The position numbers and the translations under genes were made by a program. 64,000 bases of DNA from Solibacillus merdavium (GTDB lineage: Bacteria > Bacillota > Bacilli > Bacillales_A > Planococcaceae). The notes under the pieces were generated by a model. That model had not been told where the DNA came from. It made no database searches and saw only the letters and a program-made list of their open reading frames with translations. Shown here piece after piece: positions 55,490-64,000 of the stretch; within the stretch, counting starts at the first letter, position 1; every line of letters begins with the position of its first letter. The DNA lies in the NCBI RefSeq assembly GCF_014836935.1, contig NZ_JACSPW010000006.1, positions 124,001 through 188,000 on the forward strand. Reading direction: 5' to 3'.

Positions 55490-56707
55490 TTACTTTTCTT
55501 CACCCATCTGAACAATTTCTCCATTTTCTACGTAAGCCATGCGTAGTAATGGAAGGAATCCACCATCATCGTCTACACCTTGAATGTAATAAACTTCTTT
55601 GTCTTCTGGCAGGTTTTTTGCTCCCTGATCCATTGCTGCCATAATTTTTTCAGTATCATCCACAGTTCCAGCTGCTTTCATTGCCTCAACTAGAATATAC
55701 AATGAAATATAATGGAATCCTGATTCAGAGCCTGGATCTTTATCATTTTCGCTACGGTATTTTTCAATGAAGGCTTCTGTACCACCATAACGCGATGTAA
55801 CTAGTGGTGGTGTCGAAATTACGCCTTCAAGTAAATCATAACTTCCGCCTAAAACTGCTGCAATCTCATCCAGCTTTGCTTGGTCCATAATAATAAATCC
55901 ACCTTCGAAACCTAAATCACGTGCTTGCTTTAATACAAGGGCAGTCGGTTGTGAAGGGCCACCGATGAATAAGACATCTGGGTTTTTCGCTAATGCATTG
56001 GTCATAATTGTTTGGAAGTCCGTATCCTTACTAAAATCAATTGACTCATCAAAGACAACTTCCCCACCATTTGCTTCCCACACTGGGCGTAATGAGTCTG
56101 CCCAATCCTTACCGTACTGAGTTGCTGTTGGTAAGAATGCTATTTTCTTTCCGAAACGCTCCATTTCGTATTTTGTAAATGGCTCAATATATCTGTCATA
56201 GCGAGGTGGAATACGAACAGTCATTTTATTTCCTGTTTCGGTAACACCTGGCTCACTCGTATAAGCCATAACAATAAAATCTTCCATTTCATTAAACACT
56301 TGCATTGCATATACACCGCCACTATGTGGTGTATAAATAAACTTAGTATCTTGTTCCTGTACTAATCTTTTCGCATTCGCTGCAGCTTCATTCGGTAAAT
56401 ATTTGTCATCTAAAGTCGATAAGTTAATCGTATACTTCTGACCATCCACTTCAAATCCACCACTATCATTAATTTCTTCCGCAGCCATTCTTAATCCTTT
56501 TAACGTTTCTTCGCCATAAAATGCTGCTGGACCACTTAAAGGACCGGTATAGCCGATTGTAAGCTCTTCTACTTTACTGCCCTCTGTACTGACTGGTGCT
56601 TTTTCTTCATCATTTTTTGTTTCTTTCCCATCTTCAGAACAAGCAACTAGTACTATAGCCAAAATAAAAAGCAAACTAAGAAATAATCCCCTCTTGAATG
56701 TGTTCAT
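55490..56707 (-). CDS. Branched-chain amino acid-type ABC substrate-binding lipoprotein
   Basis: 405 residues. Lipoprotein signal with Cys near 23 (LVAC), then periplasmic-binding fold type I, LivJ group: ELTIGYTGPLSGPAAFYGEE near 50 and LKGLRMAAEEIND near 68. It should capture the ligand for the LivHMGF importer encoded just upstream. As the operon otherwise degrades acyl-CoA, the ligand may be an aromatic or branched acid rather than an amino acid. Last gene of the operon; ATG follows AAAGGAG. Confidence 0.9.
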   Translation of the reverse strand: MNTFKRGLFLSLLFILAIVLVACSEDGKETKNDEEKAPVSTEGSKVEELTIGYTGPLSGPAAFYGEETLKGLRMAAEEINDSGGFEVDGQKYTINLSTLDDKYLPNEAAANAKRLVQEQDTKFIYTPHSGGVYAMQVFNEMEDFIVMAYTSEPGVTETGNKMTVRIPPRYDRYIEPFTKYEMERFGKKIAFLPTATQYGKDWADSLRPVWEANGGEVVFDESIDFSKDTDFQTIMTNALAKNPDVLFIGGPSQPTALVLKQARDLGFEGGFIIMDQAKLDEIAAVLGGSYDLLEGVISTPPLVTSRYGGTEAFIEKYRSENDKDPGSESGFHYISLYILVEAMKAAGTVDDTEKIMAAMDQGAKNLPEDKEVYYIQGVDDDGGFLPLLRMAYVENGEIVQMGEEK

Positions 56708-56789
56708 GTTTATCTCCTTTGTTTTTTATATTTTTAGTGCGACAATACATTTTTTGTTCCATTTCCTCACCTTTACTACATTCCCATGG

Positions 56790-57506
56790 CTATGCACCAA
56801 TATAAGCTTTGCGAATTTCATCATTATTAAATAGTTCTTTACTATTCCCTTGAAGAACCAGTATGCCGTTCTCTATTACGTAGCCACGGTTAGCAATTTT
56901 CAGTGCAGCGTTGGCATTTTGTTCAGCAAGTAACACGGTCGTTCCATTTCTATTAATCGACTGTATGACAGAAAACATTTGCTCGACTATTAACGGAGCA
57001 AGCCCTATGGAAGGTTCATCGAGCATAATTAGTTTTGGCTTTGCCATTAAAGCTCTACCAATCGCCAACATTTGCTGCTGTCCTCCACTTAAGGAACCAG
57101 CTGCATCATCTTTTTTCTCTTTTAAAATTGGGAATAAATCATAAGTTTCTTCCAAAGACTGTTTTAATTGTGCTTTTTTCCGTCGATGGACAAAGCCACC
57201 CATCATTAAATTTTCCTGAACAGACATCTCAGAAAACAGCTTTTTTCCTTCGGCACATTGAACAATACCGGTCTTTACGATCCGATCCGGGGCAGCACCG
57301 CTTATACTGTTTCCATTAAATTGAATGTCGCCTGAAGTCATTTTGTTCAAGCCGCTAATTGTTTTAAATAGCGTGCTTTTCCCTGCCCCATTCGCTCCCA
57401 GTAATACAACTAACTCGCCCTCATGCACTTCTAAATTAATGTTTTTTAATGCTTCAAAACCACCAAACTTTATCGTTACATCAGATAACTTCAGCAGATG
57501 ATTCAC
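56790..57506 (-). CDS. livF: LivF-type ABC transporter ATPase
   Basis: 238 residues. Walker A GANGAGKST, signature LSGGQQQML, Walker B LIMLDEP, then LLAEQN, the LivF form of the switch region. Second ATPase of the importer. GTG start lies inside the LivG gene end (26-base overlap) with AGGGG directly before it, closer than usual, so the precise start may differ by a few codons. Confidence 0.92.
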   Translation of the reverse strand: MNHLLKLSDVTIKFGGFEALKNINLEVHEGELVVLLGANGAGKSTLFKTISGLNKMTSGDIQFNGNSISGAAPDRIVKTGIVQCAEGKKLFSEMSVQENLMMGGFVHRRKKAQLKQSLEETYDLFPILKEKKDDAAGSLSGGQQQMLAIGRALMAKPKLIMLDEPSIGLAPLIVEQMFSVIQSINRNGTTVLLAEQNANAALKIANRGYVIENGILVLQGNSKELFNNDEIRKAYIGA

Positions 57507-58257
57507 CCCCTAAATACGCTTCAATTACAGTTGGGTTATTTTGAATTTCCTCTGGTGTACCTTGTGCTATTTTCGCACCATGATTTAGCACCATAATATT
57601 ATCTGCGAGTCCCATAATCATCTGCATCTTATGTTCAATCGTACATACAGTAATGCCGCTATCAACGATTTTCTTCATTAATTCTGCCAAGCCTTCTGTT
57701 TCACCAGGATTGATTCCTGCTGCAGGCTCATCAAGAAAAATAACTTTTGGACCAGTTGCAAGCGCAAGTGCAATGGCCACCCGTTTTTTTGACTCCTGTG
57801 AAATTGTCGATACAGGACTGTCAGCTAAATTTGCTAAGCCAACGAAATCCAGTACTTCAATTGCTCTTTCAAATGCTTCCTTTTCCTCACGCTTTTCTCT
57901 TTTCGTCCGAAGAATGGCATCAAACAGCTTCGATTTAGTACGTAAGCGATAGCCTACTATAATATTGTCAATGACAGACGACGTATCAAATAGATGAGTA
58001 GTTTGGAAAGTACGAGCAATACCTAATCGCGCTACAATATGTGGCGGTGTTTTAGTAATATCCTTTCCTTCAAACGTAATTGACCCGGATGTTGGTCGAT
58101 GGAAGCCACTAATCAAATTAAAAAAGGTTGATTTACCGGCTCCATTTGGTCCGATAATTGCGGTAATCTTCCCTTTTTCAATCTCAAAATCAACTTCATC
58201 GACTGCAGTTAAACCACCAAATTTTTTCGTGAGGCCTTCTAGTTTAATAAATGTCAT
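57481..58257 (-). CDS. livG: LivG-type ABC transporter ATPase
   Basis: 258 residues. Walker A GPNGAGKST, the LivG-type GLARTFQ segment near 83, signature ISQESKKRVAIA (the usual Leu-Ser-Gly-Gly is Ile-Ser-Gln-Glu, a departure), Walker B VIFLDEPAAGINPGE. The second of two adjoining ATGs (58257) has AGGGAGG at better spacing; the first touches the LivM stop. Works with LivF on the LivHM channel. Confidence 0.91.
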   Translation of the reverse strand: MTFIKLEGLTKKFGGLTAVDEVDFEIEKGKITAIIGPNGAGKSTFFNLISGFHRPTSGSITFEGKDITKTPPHIVARLGIARTFQTTHLFDTSSVIDNIIVGYRLRTKSKLFDAILRTKREKREEKEAFERAIEVLDFVGLANLADSPVSTISQESKKRVAIALALATGPKVIFLDEPAAGINPGETEGLAELMKKIVDSGITVCTIEHKMQMIMGLADNIMVLNHGAKIAQGTPEEIQNNPTVIEAYLGGESSAEVI

Positions 58258-58259
58258 CA

Positions 58260-59279
58260 TTAAACCTCCCTACTTTTCATATCTGTTGATTCACTATTTG
58301 TTTTATATGACTTGCTACTCTCTTTTTTCCTAGTCCGAAAATATCCCATTAAGGACTGAATAGCTCCTACGATCCCTCTAGGGTAGAAAATAACGATTAA
58401 TGTTAATATTGGTCCAAAAATTAACATCTTATGTTCTTGGAAACTTTGTAAATATTGCTCTAGCCATATAAACAGCAGCGTCCCTATAATCGGTCCCGCA
58501 AGTGTTCCAATTCCACCAACGATTAAATACATCAAAAATGTAAATACCATTGTAGTCCCTGCAATTTCAGGTCCAATAAATCGAACAAGTGAAGCGTATA
58601 ATCCACCTGCCAGTCCTGCAAAAGATACCGAAATGACAAAAGATACTAGTTTATTTATTTTTGTATTAATTCCTAGAGTTTGTGCTAGCTCCTCACTATT
58701 ACGAATCGCATTATACGTTCTTCCAGTTAAAGAATAAACAATTCTTACAGTGACAAAGATAGAAAGGAGAAGAAACAATAACACTAAATAATACATGGCG
58801 ATCGGTGATTCGAATTTAATGGGACCAATTGCATTTGGGATTGGTATGCCAATTAATCCCCTTACGCCACCCGTTAAACCTTCCCATTTATAAATTAATA
58901 AATAGATTAAATAACCTGCTATTAACGTATAGATGGCAAAGAAGTGCTCTTTCGTTCGAAGAGCAATGATGCCTAAAGCAAAACCAATTCCCATTGTAAT
59001 AAGAACAGCTAATAATAATGCCAACCAAAAATTAAGACCCGCTTTAGTAGTTAAAACCCCTACAGAATAGGCTCCAATGGCAAAAAAACCTGCGTGTGCC
59101 AAGGAGAGCTGCCCCGTATAACCAGCTAAAATGTTCATTCCATAAATGGCGATAATATAAATAAAGGCGAGCGTCATAATATATAAAACATATTTATTAT
59201 CTGAAAAGGCCAGAGGAAAAAGAAGGGATAAAATGAGTACTGCGATAATTCCATTTCGTTTATTCAGTACTTTACTCAT
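58260..59279 (-). CDS. livM: LivM-type ABC permease
   Basis: 339 residues, about nine hydrophobic segments. GMNILAGYTGQLSLAHAGFFAIGAY and the EAA-like stretch IRNSEELAQTLGINTKINKLV are hallmarks of LivM permeases. Its ATG overlaps the LivH stop by one base (TAATG). Charged C-terminal tail rich in Ser/Lys. Confidence 0.92.
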   Translation of the reverse strand: MSKVLNKRNGIIAVLILSLLFPLAFSDNKYVLYIMTLAFIYIIAIYGMNILAGYTGQLSLAHAGFFAIGAYSVGVLTTKAGLNFWLALLLAVLITMGIGFALGIIALRTKEHFFAIYTLIAGYLIYLLIYKWEGLTGGVRGLIGIPIPNAIGPIKFESPIAMYYLVLLFLLLSIFVTVRIVYSLTGRTYNAIRNSEELAQTLGINTKINKLVSFVISVSFAGLAGGLYASLVRFIGPEIAGTTMVFTFLMYLIVGGIGTLAGPIIGTLLFIWLEQYLQSFQEHKMLIFGPILTLIVIFYPRGIVGAIQSLMGYFRTRKKESSKSYKTNSESTDMKSREV

Positions 59280-60142
59280 TAATAAACCCCCTTCGCAAAC
59301 AGACCTTTAGGGCGCACCGTCATAATAATTATTAGTAGTAAAAAGGCTATCATATCCTTGTAATCATTCGAAATATACGTAGCTCCCAAGCTCTCTGTAA
59401 TACCAAGGATTAATCCACCAATGATAGCGCCTGGAACGCTACCCATCCCTCCTATAATAACGACGACAAATGCTTTCAAAATAACAATATGTCCCATGGC
59501 CGGGAATACAAGATTAATCGGAGAAGAAATAGATGCCGCAATTGCAGCTAATGCTCCTGAGATAGCAAATGTCATCATCGCAACTGCATTCGCATTGATC
59601 CCTACTAAAAAGGCTCCTTCACGATTTTGCGCCATCGCAATAATCGACGCTCCAATCATTGTTTTCTTTAAAAAAAGCTGCAATAAAATCACCACAACGA
59701 CCGCCACTACAATAACCAAAATTCTTTGATACGATGTCGCTATGCCAAAAATTGTAACAGAGTCACCATATGGGGTAATCATTCTTTGGTAGTCGTTGCC
59801 CCATATAAGACTAACAAGTGCATCGAAAAACAATACCATACCAATGGCTGCTATTTTGTCATGAATAGCAGGAGCATTCCTTAATGGATTAAAAACCAAT
59901 CGTTCCATTAAAATCGCTATTAATGCAACGCTAATCATAGAGATGATGATAGCTACAAAATAATGGACGCCTAGCCCTTTCATTGCCATTAAAGTGAGAT
60001 ACCCACCAATTAAGTACAGCGCTCCATGGGCAAAATTTGGAACATGTAAAATACCAAATACGAGAGTAAGTCCAATCGCAACAAGAATGTAAACGCTTCC
60101 AAGGGTGAGTCCATTAAACAATTGCTGCAGTAATAATTCCAT
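59279..60142 (-). CDS. livH: LivH-type ABC permease
   Basis: 287 residues, eight or so hydrophobic segments. GLTLGSVYILVAIGLTLVFGI and PNFAHGALYLIGGY near the N-terminus and AMAQNREGAFLVGINANAV in the loop that meets the ATPases identify LivH. ATG follows AAGGGGGATAAAT. Heads the transporter part of the operon, 42 bases after the thioesterase. Confidence 0.92.
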   Translation of the reverse strand: MELLLQQLFNGLTLGSVYILVAIGLTLVFGILHVPNFAHGALYLIGGYLTLMAMKGLGVHYFVAIIISMISVALIAILMERLVFNPLRNAPAIHDKIAAIGMVLFFDALVSLIWGNDYQRMITPYGDSVTIFGIATSYQRILVIVVAVVVVILLQLFLKKTMIGASIIAMAQNREGAFLVGINANAVAMMTFAISGALAAIAASISSPINLVFPAMGHIVILKAFVVVIIGGMGSVPGAIIGGLILGITESLGATYISNDYKDMIAFLLLIIIMTVRPKGLFAKGVY

Positions 60143-60183
60143 ATTTATCCCCCTTCGTATTGTAAGATGAAATTTGGCTTACT

Positions 60184-60600
60184 CTAACGTGTGGTAATTA
60201 AATATTCTTCAAGGGCCTTCCTTAATTCCATTGGTATTTCAATTGAATGCTGATCTTGAAAGTTATAACAAACAATAACTGAACTTCCATTTGCTATAAG
60301 AGCACCAGTATGTGCATCTTTAATTTCATGTTCAAGTGTATAGCTTTTTGTTCCGATATTTGATACGCCTGTTGATACTCTCAGTATTTGACTTGCATAT
60401 GATTGCTTAATGAAGTTACTTTCAAGACGCGCAACGATAAAATTAAAACTCTTTCGATCCTTCCCGCTAAAATTAATCGCTTCAAAAAATTTAGTACGTG
60501 CTTCTTCATAATAGAGAAAATAACTCGTATTACTTACATGACCTCCAGCATCCGTCTCACAATACCGTACATAAATATCAACTTCCGGGATAGTTTTCAT
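60184..60600 (-). CDS. Acyl-CoA thioesterase, hotdog fold
   Basis: 138 residues. VRYCETDAGGHVSNTSYFLYYEEARTKFF near the start is the 4-hydroxybenzoyl-CoA thioesterase/YbgC pattern with its catalytic Asp. It would hydrolyse an acyl- or aroyl-CoA, perhaps as a safety valve of the pathway. ATG follows GAAGGAGAAGAAAAT. Lies between thiolase and transporter genes. Confidence 0.85.
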   Translation of the reverse strand: MKTIPEVDIYVRYCETDAGGHVSNTSYFLYYEEARTKFFEAINFSGKDRKSFNFIVARLESNFIKQSYASQILRVSTGVSNIGTKSYTLEHEIKDAHTGALIANGSSVIVCYNFQDQHSIEIPMELRKALEEYLITTR

Positions 60601-60648
60601 ATATTTTCTTCTCCTTCATATATGACCTTAATTTTGGGGAAAAATTGA

Positions 60649-61818
60649 CTACCCCTCTCGTTCAATGATCGTCGCAATTCCTTGCCCGCCACCGATACAT
60701 GCAGTAATGAGTGCATATCTTCCGCCTGACCGCTTTAATTCGTAAATTGCTTTTGTCATTAAAATAGCACCCGTGGCACCTAGAGGATGTCCATGTGCAA
60801 TTGCCCCACCGTTAACATTTACTTTTTGCGCGTCCATGTTTAGTTCCTTATCACAAGCAAGAACTTGTGAAGCAAACGCTTCGTTTATTTCTATTAAATC
60901 CATATCCTCTAAAGCTAAGCCAGCCTTCTCTAATACTTTTTTTGTTGCAGGTACTGGTCCGATTCCCATAATATTTGGGTCAACCCCGGCAACTGCCTGT
61001 GCTCGAACGACTGCTAAAGGAGTTATTCCTAACTGATTTGCTTTTTCACGAGACATTATAACAACGACTGAAGCAGCATCATTTAAACCTGAACTACTAC
61101 CTGCAGTAACAGTACCACCATTCAAAAATACTGCCGGTAATTTTTCTAATCCTTCTTTGGTCGTTTCTGGACGAGGATGTTCATCCACTTTAAACTCAAT
61201 TGGTTCACCTTTTCGAGTAGGTATATAAATCGGTACAATTTGCTCTTCAAAACGGCCTTCTTCCATAGCTCTAGCCATCTTTTGTTGGCTTTGTAGAGAA
61301 AATGCATCCTGTTCTTCCCTACTAATGTTATATTTCTCAACTAAGTTTTCTGCTGTAATCCCCATAGGTGGATCGCCTATTTCTTTTGGAGCTAATTGAG
61401 ACTTACGGAAGCGAGGGGGCGTTGGACTATAAGCTTTTTCTGGACGGTCCAGTAAATAAGGAGCACGGCTCATACTCTCTACTCCACCTGCTACAAAAAT
61501 ATCACCGTCGCCTGCCCAGATTGCCTGTGCTGCTAGATTAATTGCATTTATACCAGAACCACATTGACGATCTACAGTTAAACCAGGGATTCCTAGGAAT
61601 AAACCTGTTTGCAAAGCTGTTAATCTAGCAATATTCCCACCACCACTTAGTACATTGCCTAAAATAACGTCATCAACCATATCAGCCGTAACATTTGCAC
61701 GCTTTAGTGCCTCTTTCATCACCTCTGCTCCAAAAACATGAGCTGGAATAGATGCAAGTGCGCCACCCTGTCGACCGATTGCTGTTCTTACTGCGGAAAC
61801 AATTACAGCCTCTCTCAC
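60649..61818 (-). CDS. Acetyl-CoA acyltransferase (thiolase)
   Basis: 389 residues. Active-site Cys in DRQCGSGINAI near 88, INEAFASQVLA near 340 region, His in NVNGGAIAHGHPLGATGA, second Cys in ITACIGGGQGIA at the end. All catalytic residues are present. Cleaves a 3-oxoacyl-CoA to acetyl-CoA plus a shorter acyl-CoA. GTG start overlaps the MaoC stop (GTGTGA) with GGAGG eight bases upstream. Confidence 0.94.
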   Translation of the reverse strand: MREAVIVSAVRTAIGRQGGALASIPAHVFGAEVMKEALKRANVTADMVDDVILGNVLSGGGNIARLTALQTGLFLGIPGLTVDRQCGSGINAINLAAQAIWAGDGDIFVAGGVESMSRAPYLLDRPEKAYSPTPPRFRKSQLAPKEIGDPPMGITAENLVEKYNISREEQDAFSLQSQQKMARAMEEGRFEEQIVPIYIPTRKGEPIEFKVDEHPRPETTKEGLEKLPAVFLNGGTVTAGSSSGLNDAASVVVIMSREKANQLGITPLAVVRAQAVAGVDPNIMGIGPVPATKKVLEKAGLALEDMDLIEINEAFASQVLACDKELNMDAQKVNVNGGAIAHGHPLGATGAILMTKAIYELKRSGGRYALITACIGGGQGIATIIEREG

Positions 61819-62261
61819 ACATTCATCCTCCCTATTGATTCATCTGAAAATTCAGAAATCTTATGACGTAAAAATTTTACTGATCCATTCATAACTTCCT
61901 TTTGGTGTTGATTGATTGCTGCAACTTCAAACATCATTTCACTTGAATTATGGTCCAGTAAAGTTGCCTTTAGTGTAATGCGGTCATCTATAAATACCAT
62001 GCCTTTAAAGCGGATGGCGAAATCTTGAATAAAACCTTCCTCAACATAAGGTGTAAATAACTTTGCTAAATTACCCATCGTCCACATTCCATGCGCTATA
62101 ATGCCTGGTAAACCTGCTTTCTTCGCCTCATCATCAATTGTATGAATGGGATTGAAGTCACCAGATGCTCCTGCGTATTTAATCAGGTCAATTCTACTTA
62201 CCGGTTGCAATTCAATAGTGGATAATGAATCGCCTGGCTGCAAATCAGCAATATATGTCAA
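61815..62261 (-). CDS. MaoC-family hydratase, C-terminal type
   Basis: 148 residues, hotdog fold. SGDFNPIHTIDDEAKKAGLPGIIAHGMWTMG near 33-62 carries the hydratase-2 motif with its Asp and His. It works with the preceding N-terminal-type partner as a two-subunit enoyl-CoA hydratase. TTG start overlaps the partner's stop (TTGA). AAGGGGATGG lies upstream. Confidence 0.87.
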   Translation of the reverse strand: MTYIADLQPGDSLSTIELQPVSRIDLIKYAGASGDFNPIHTIDDEAKKAGLPGIIAHGMWTMGNLAKLFTPYVEEGFIQDFAIRFKGMVFIDDRITLKATLLDHNSSEMMFEVAAINQHQKEVMNGSVKFLRHKISEFSDESIGRMNV

Positions 62262-62707
62262 AAGCCCATCCCCTTTCTCACTGCTTCATTAATGATGAGA
62301 ATACGATCTTCGCTGAAAATTAGGTTTTGATCTATATCTAAGCCCTCACGACGAATGACTAAAAAGCCCATTCTTCCATTACTCCCAGTTTTCTCATAGT
62401 AATCTTTCACTTCTGTATAGCAATATACTTCTTCTCCAACAAAAATTGGCCGTTCATAATGAAAGATTTGCTCTCCATGAATGAGTCCCTTTGCCGGTAG
62501 ATTTAAATTTGGAATCGTACCAAAATCAAGTGTAACTGGAAAGGTAGGTGGCGCAATATTTCGTTGATATCTTGAATTTTTCCCTGCTTCTTCGTCATAA
62601 TAAATCGGAGCAAGATCATTAATGGCCACTGCAAATTTTTTAACAGCACCTCGCTCAACTGTATTTTTAATTACAGTTGAGCGTGTTCCAATTGCTTCTT
62701 TAAACAC
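62258..62707 (-). CDS. MaoC-like hydratase N-terminal-type partner (FAS1-like)
   Basis: 149 residues. KNTVERGAVKKFAVAINDLAPIYYDEEAGKNSRY at the start and GEQIFHYERPIFVGEEVYC match the N-terminal hotdog of MaoC-type dehydratases (HadA-like), which lacks the catalytic motif and forms a dimer with the next protein. GTG start follows AGAGGGATTAA. Coupled to the next gene by overlap. Confidence 0.84.
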   Translation of the reverse strand: MFKEAIGTRSTVIKNTVERGAVKKFAVAINDLAPIYYDEEAGKNSRYQRNIAPPTFPVTLDFGTIPNLNLPAKGLIHGEQIFHYERPIFVGEEVYCYTEVKDYYEKTGSNGRMGFLVIRREGLDIDQNLIFSEDRILIINEAVRKGMGF

Positions 62708-62723
62708 TTAATCCCTCTTTTCT

Positions 62724-63488
62724 TTAAGTTCTAGGTCCTCCAGCAACATAAATAATTTGCCCACTTACAAAAGATGATTTTTCATCTGCAAAAAATAAGA
62801 CTGCATTTGCAATATCTTCTGGTTTTCCGCTTCGTCCAACCGGAATTGCCTTAGTAGTGAATTCAACAAACTGATCAAAAGGAACGCCCATTCTTTCAGC
62901 AGTTGCTTTTGTCATATCTGTTTCAATAAAGCCTGGCGCAACAGCATTTACGGTTACACCATATCGACCTAGCTCAATTGCTAGCGTTTTAGTTAATCCT
63001 TGTAATCCTGCTTTCGCCGTCGAATAATTCGCCTGTCCGCGATTACCTAAAGCAGAAGTGGATGACAAGTTAATAATTCGGCCGTAATTTTGCTTCGTCA
63101 TATAAGCTTGAGCAGCTCGAGAGGCGTAGAATGCACCTGTTAAATGAACATTCATAACGGTTAACCAATCTTCATCCGTCATTTTAAATACTAAATTATC
63201 TCGAATAACTCCCGCATTGTTTACTAAAATATCAATCGAACCGAACATTTCATAGACTTCTTTCATCGCCAATTCAATGTCTTCACGATTAGCTACACTT
63301 CCGACTTTTGTATAAACTGAATAACCCGCTTCTCTTAATTCACTAGCTGCATCTTCTAACGCTTCTTCATTAACATCAATAATTGCGACATTAGCCCCTT
63401 CTTGTGCGAATTGCTCTACGATCGCTCTACCAATTCCTCTGCTGCCACCTGTTACAAATGCTGTTTTTCCTTCAAATCTTTGTCCCAC
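62724..63488 (-). CDS. SDR oxidoreductase, 3-oxoacyl reductase/3-hydroxyacyl-CoA dehydrogenase type
   Basis: 254 residues. TGGSRGIGRAI nucleotide loop, NNAGVI near 88, catalytic Ser in NLSSTSALG and Tyr-Lys in YSTAKAG near 153, C-terminal VSGQIIYVAGG. FabG-like in form; in this operon it probably oxidises the 3-hydroxyacyl-CoA made by the MaoC pair. GTG at 63488 has AAGGA upstream; the longer frame from 63527 runs through that site. Confidence 0.9.
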   Translation of the reverse strand: MGQRFEGKTAFVTGGSRGIGRAIVEQFAQEGANVAIIDVNEEALEDAASELREAGYSVYTKVGSVANREDIELAMKEVYEMFGSIDILVNNAGVIRDNLVFKMTDEDWLTVMNVHLTGAFYASRAAQAYMTKQNYGRIINLSSTSALGNRGQANYSTAKAGLQGLTKTLAIELGRYGVTVNAVAPGFIETDMTKATAERMGVPFDQFVEFTTKAIPVGRSGKPEDIANAVLFFADEKSSFVSGQIIYVAGGPRT

Positions 63489-63542
63489 CACTATTCCTTC
63501 TTTCTCTAAAAAATTTTTTGATTTCATCGCTCATTAATAGAG

Positions 63543-64000
63543 TTAAACATATTGCCCAATCTTAACGTTACCTTTTAAGAGATTTCTTGAAATGATCATA
63601 CGTTGTATTTCGTCAGTACCATCATAAATTCTCCAAAGTCTTGCTTCACGATACCATCGTTCAATCGGTAACTCTCTTGTATAGCCCATCCCACCATGAA
63701 TTTGGAGTACTCGGTCTACTACTCTATTGCCCATATTGGCACCATATAATTTAGCCATTGATGCTAAATGGCGATTATCTTCTCCTTGATCGAGGGTAAA
63801 GGCTGCATTAAGCACAAGCCATCTTGCTGCTTCAATTTCAACTGCTGAATCTGCAATCGGCCACTGGATCGCTTGATTATCTGCAATTGGTTTTCCAAAT
63901 GTTTTGCGCTCCTTCGAGTAATCGATGGCCATTTGCAGTAGTCGTTCCGCCATTCCAACTGCACGAGCACCTACAACCCATCGTGCAAAGCCAATCCATT
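63543..64000 (-). CDS. Acyl-CoA dehydrogenase, C-terminal part (enters from beyond window)
   Basis: The last 152 residues are visible. ARAVGMAERLLQMAIDYSKERKTFGKPIADNQAIQW is the conserved helix pair of acyl-CoA dehydrogenases, and QIHGGMGYTRELPIERWYREARLWRIYDGTDEIQR near the end holds FAD- and substrate-contact residues of the C-terminal domain. It oxidises acyl-CoA to enoyl-CoA, the first step for the MaoC, SDR and thiolase proteins downstream. The N-terminus lies beyond base 64000. Confidence 0.9.
   Translation of the reverse strand, partial: WIGFARWVVGARAVGMAERLLQMAIDYSKERKTFGKPIADNQAIQWPIADSAVEIEAARWLVLNAAFTLDQGEDNRHLASMAKLYGANMGNRVVDRVLQIHGGMGYTRELPIERWYREARLWRIYDGTDEIQRMIISRNLLKGNVKIGQYV

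Overview
The window is AT-rich DNA from a Gram-positive Bacillales bacterium. It shows strong AGGAGG-type ribosome binding sites, many TTG and GTG starts, TAATG/ATGA-coupled operons and U-tailed hairpin terminators. The gene families (bacillopeptidase F-like protease, YxlEFG-like transporter, YwqG, YitT, TerC, Liv transporter with acyl-CoA genes) fit a Lysinibacillus/Solibacillus-type Planococcaceae or a close relative; the genus is inference. I see no rRNA, tRNA, CRISPR array or intact transposase gene.

Region 1 (1-21.5 kb) is a nonribosomal peptide locus. One minus-strand operon runs from a promoter at about 16.27 kb: phosphopantetheinyl transferase, a five-helix membrane protein, NRPS A-T-C-A-T-E-C, a free-standing carrier protein, NRPS C-A-T-E, and an NRPS beginning C-T-T-C that leaves the window at base 1. 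Pocket residues read out as Thr (starter), Leu (epimerised) and one unassigned, epimerised residue. Two condensation steps have carrier domains but no adenylation domain. Next to it, also on the minus strand, is a five-gene ABC exporter operon (a PLDc_N protein, two ATPases, two permeases), and divergent from that a winged-helix regulator. The same palindromic sequence (TTATCATTA..GATAA) lies just downstream of the -10 of both operons, and a related palindrome lies in front of the regulator gene, so one regulator probably controls synthesis, export and itself.

Region 2 (21.9-32.7 kb) holds small accessory genes (metallo-beta-lactamase fold hydrolase, acetyltransferase, small unknowns) and then a run of toxin-immunity-like genes: ankyrin/DUF4274, a zinc-ribbon protein, an acidic unknown, YwqG/DUF1963, a decayed SMI1/KNR4 fragment, an intact SMI1/KNR4 protein and an SMI1-leucine-rich-repeat fusion. 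No cognate toxin is visible.

Region 3 (32.7-42 kb) has an ECF sigma factor fused to a long YcdB-like C-terminal half, then an acyl-CoA catabolic operon (acyl-CoA ligase, frameshifted CoA-transferase, enoyl-CoA hydratase, nitronate monooxygenase) and two membrane proteins. Region 4 (42-55 kb) has a large secreted subtilase, a lipoprotein nuclease, Nudix, GNAT, hydrolase, cold-shock, MFS, YitT and TerC genes, separated by non-coding repeats. Region 5 (55-64 kb) is one long minus-strand operon: acyl-CoA dehydrogenase, SDR, two MaoC-type hydratases, thiolase, thioesterase and a complete LivHMGF-J importer, which together look like uptake and beta-oxidation-style breakdown of an unidentified branched or aromatic acid.

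A dispersed non-coding element occurs in three full copies and one partial copy (about 33.0, 47.3, 53.0 and 55.0 kb). It has four palindromic 27-base units spaced about 51/61/51 bases, and the best-preserved copy has terminal inverted repeats, as in a MITE.
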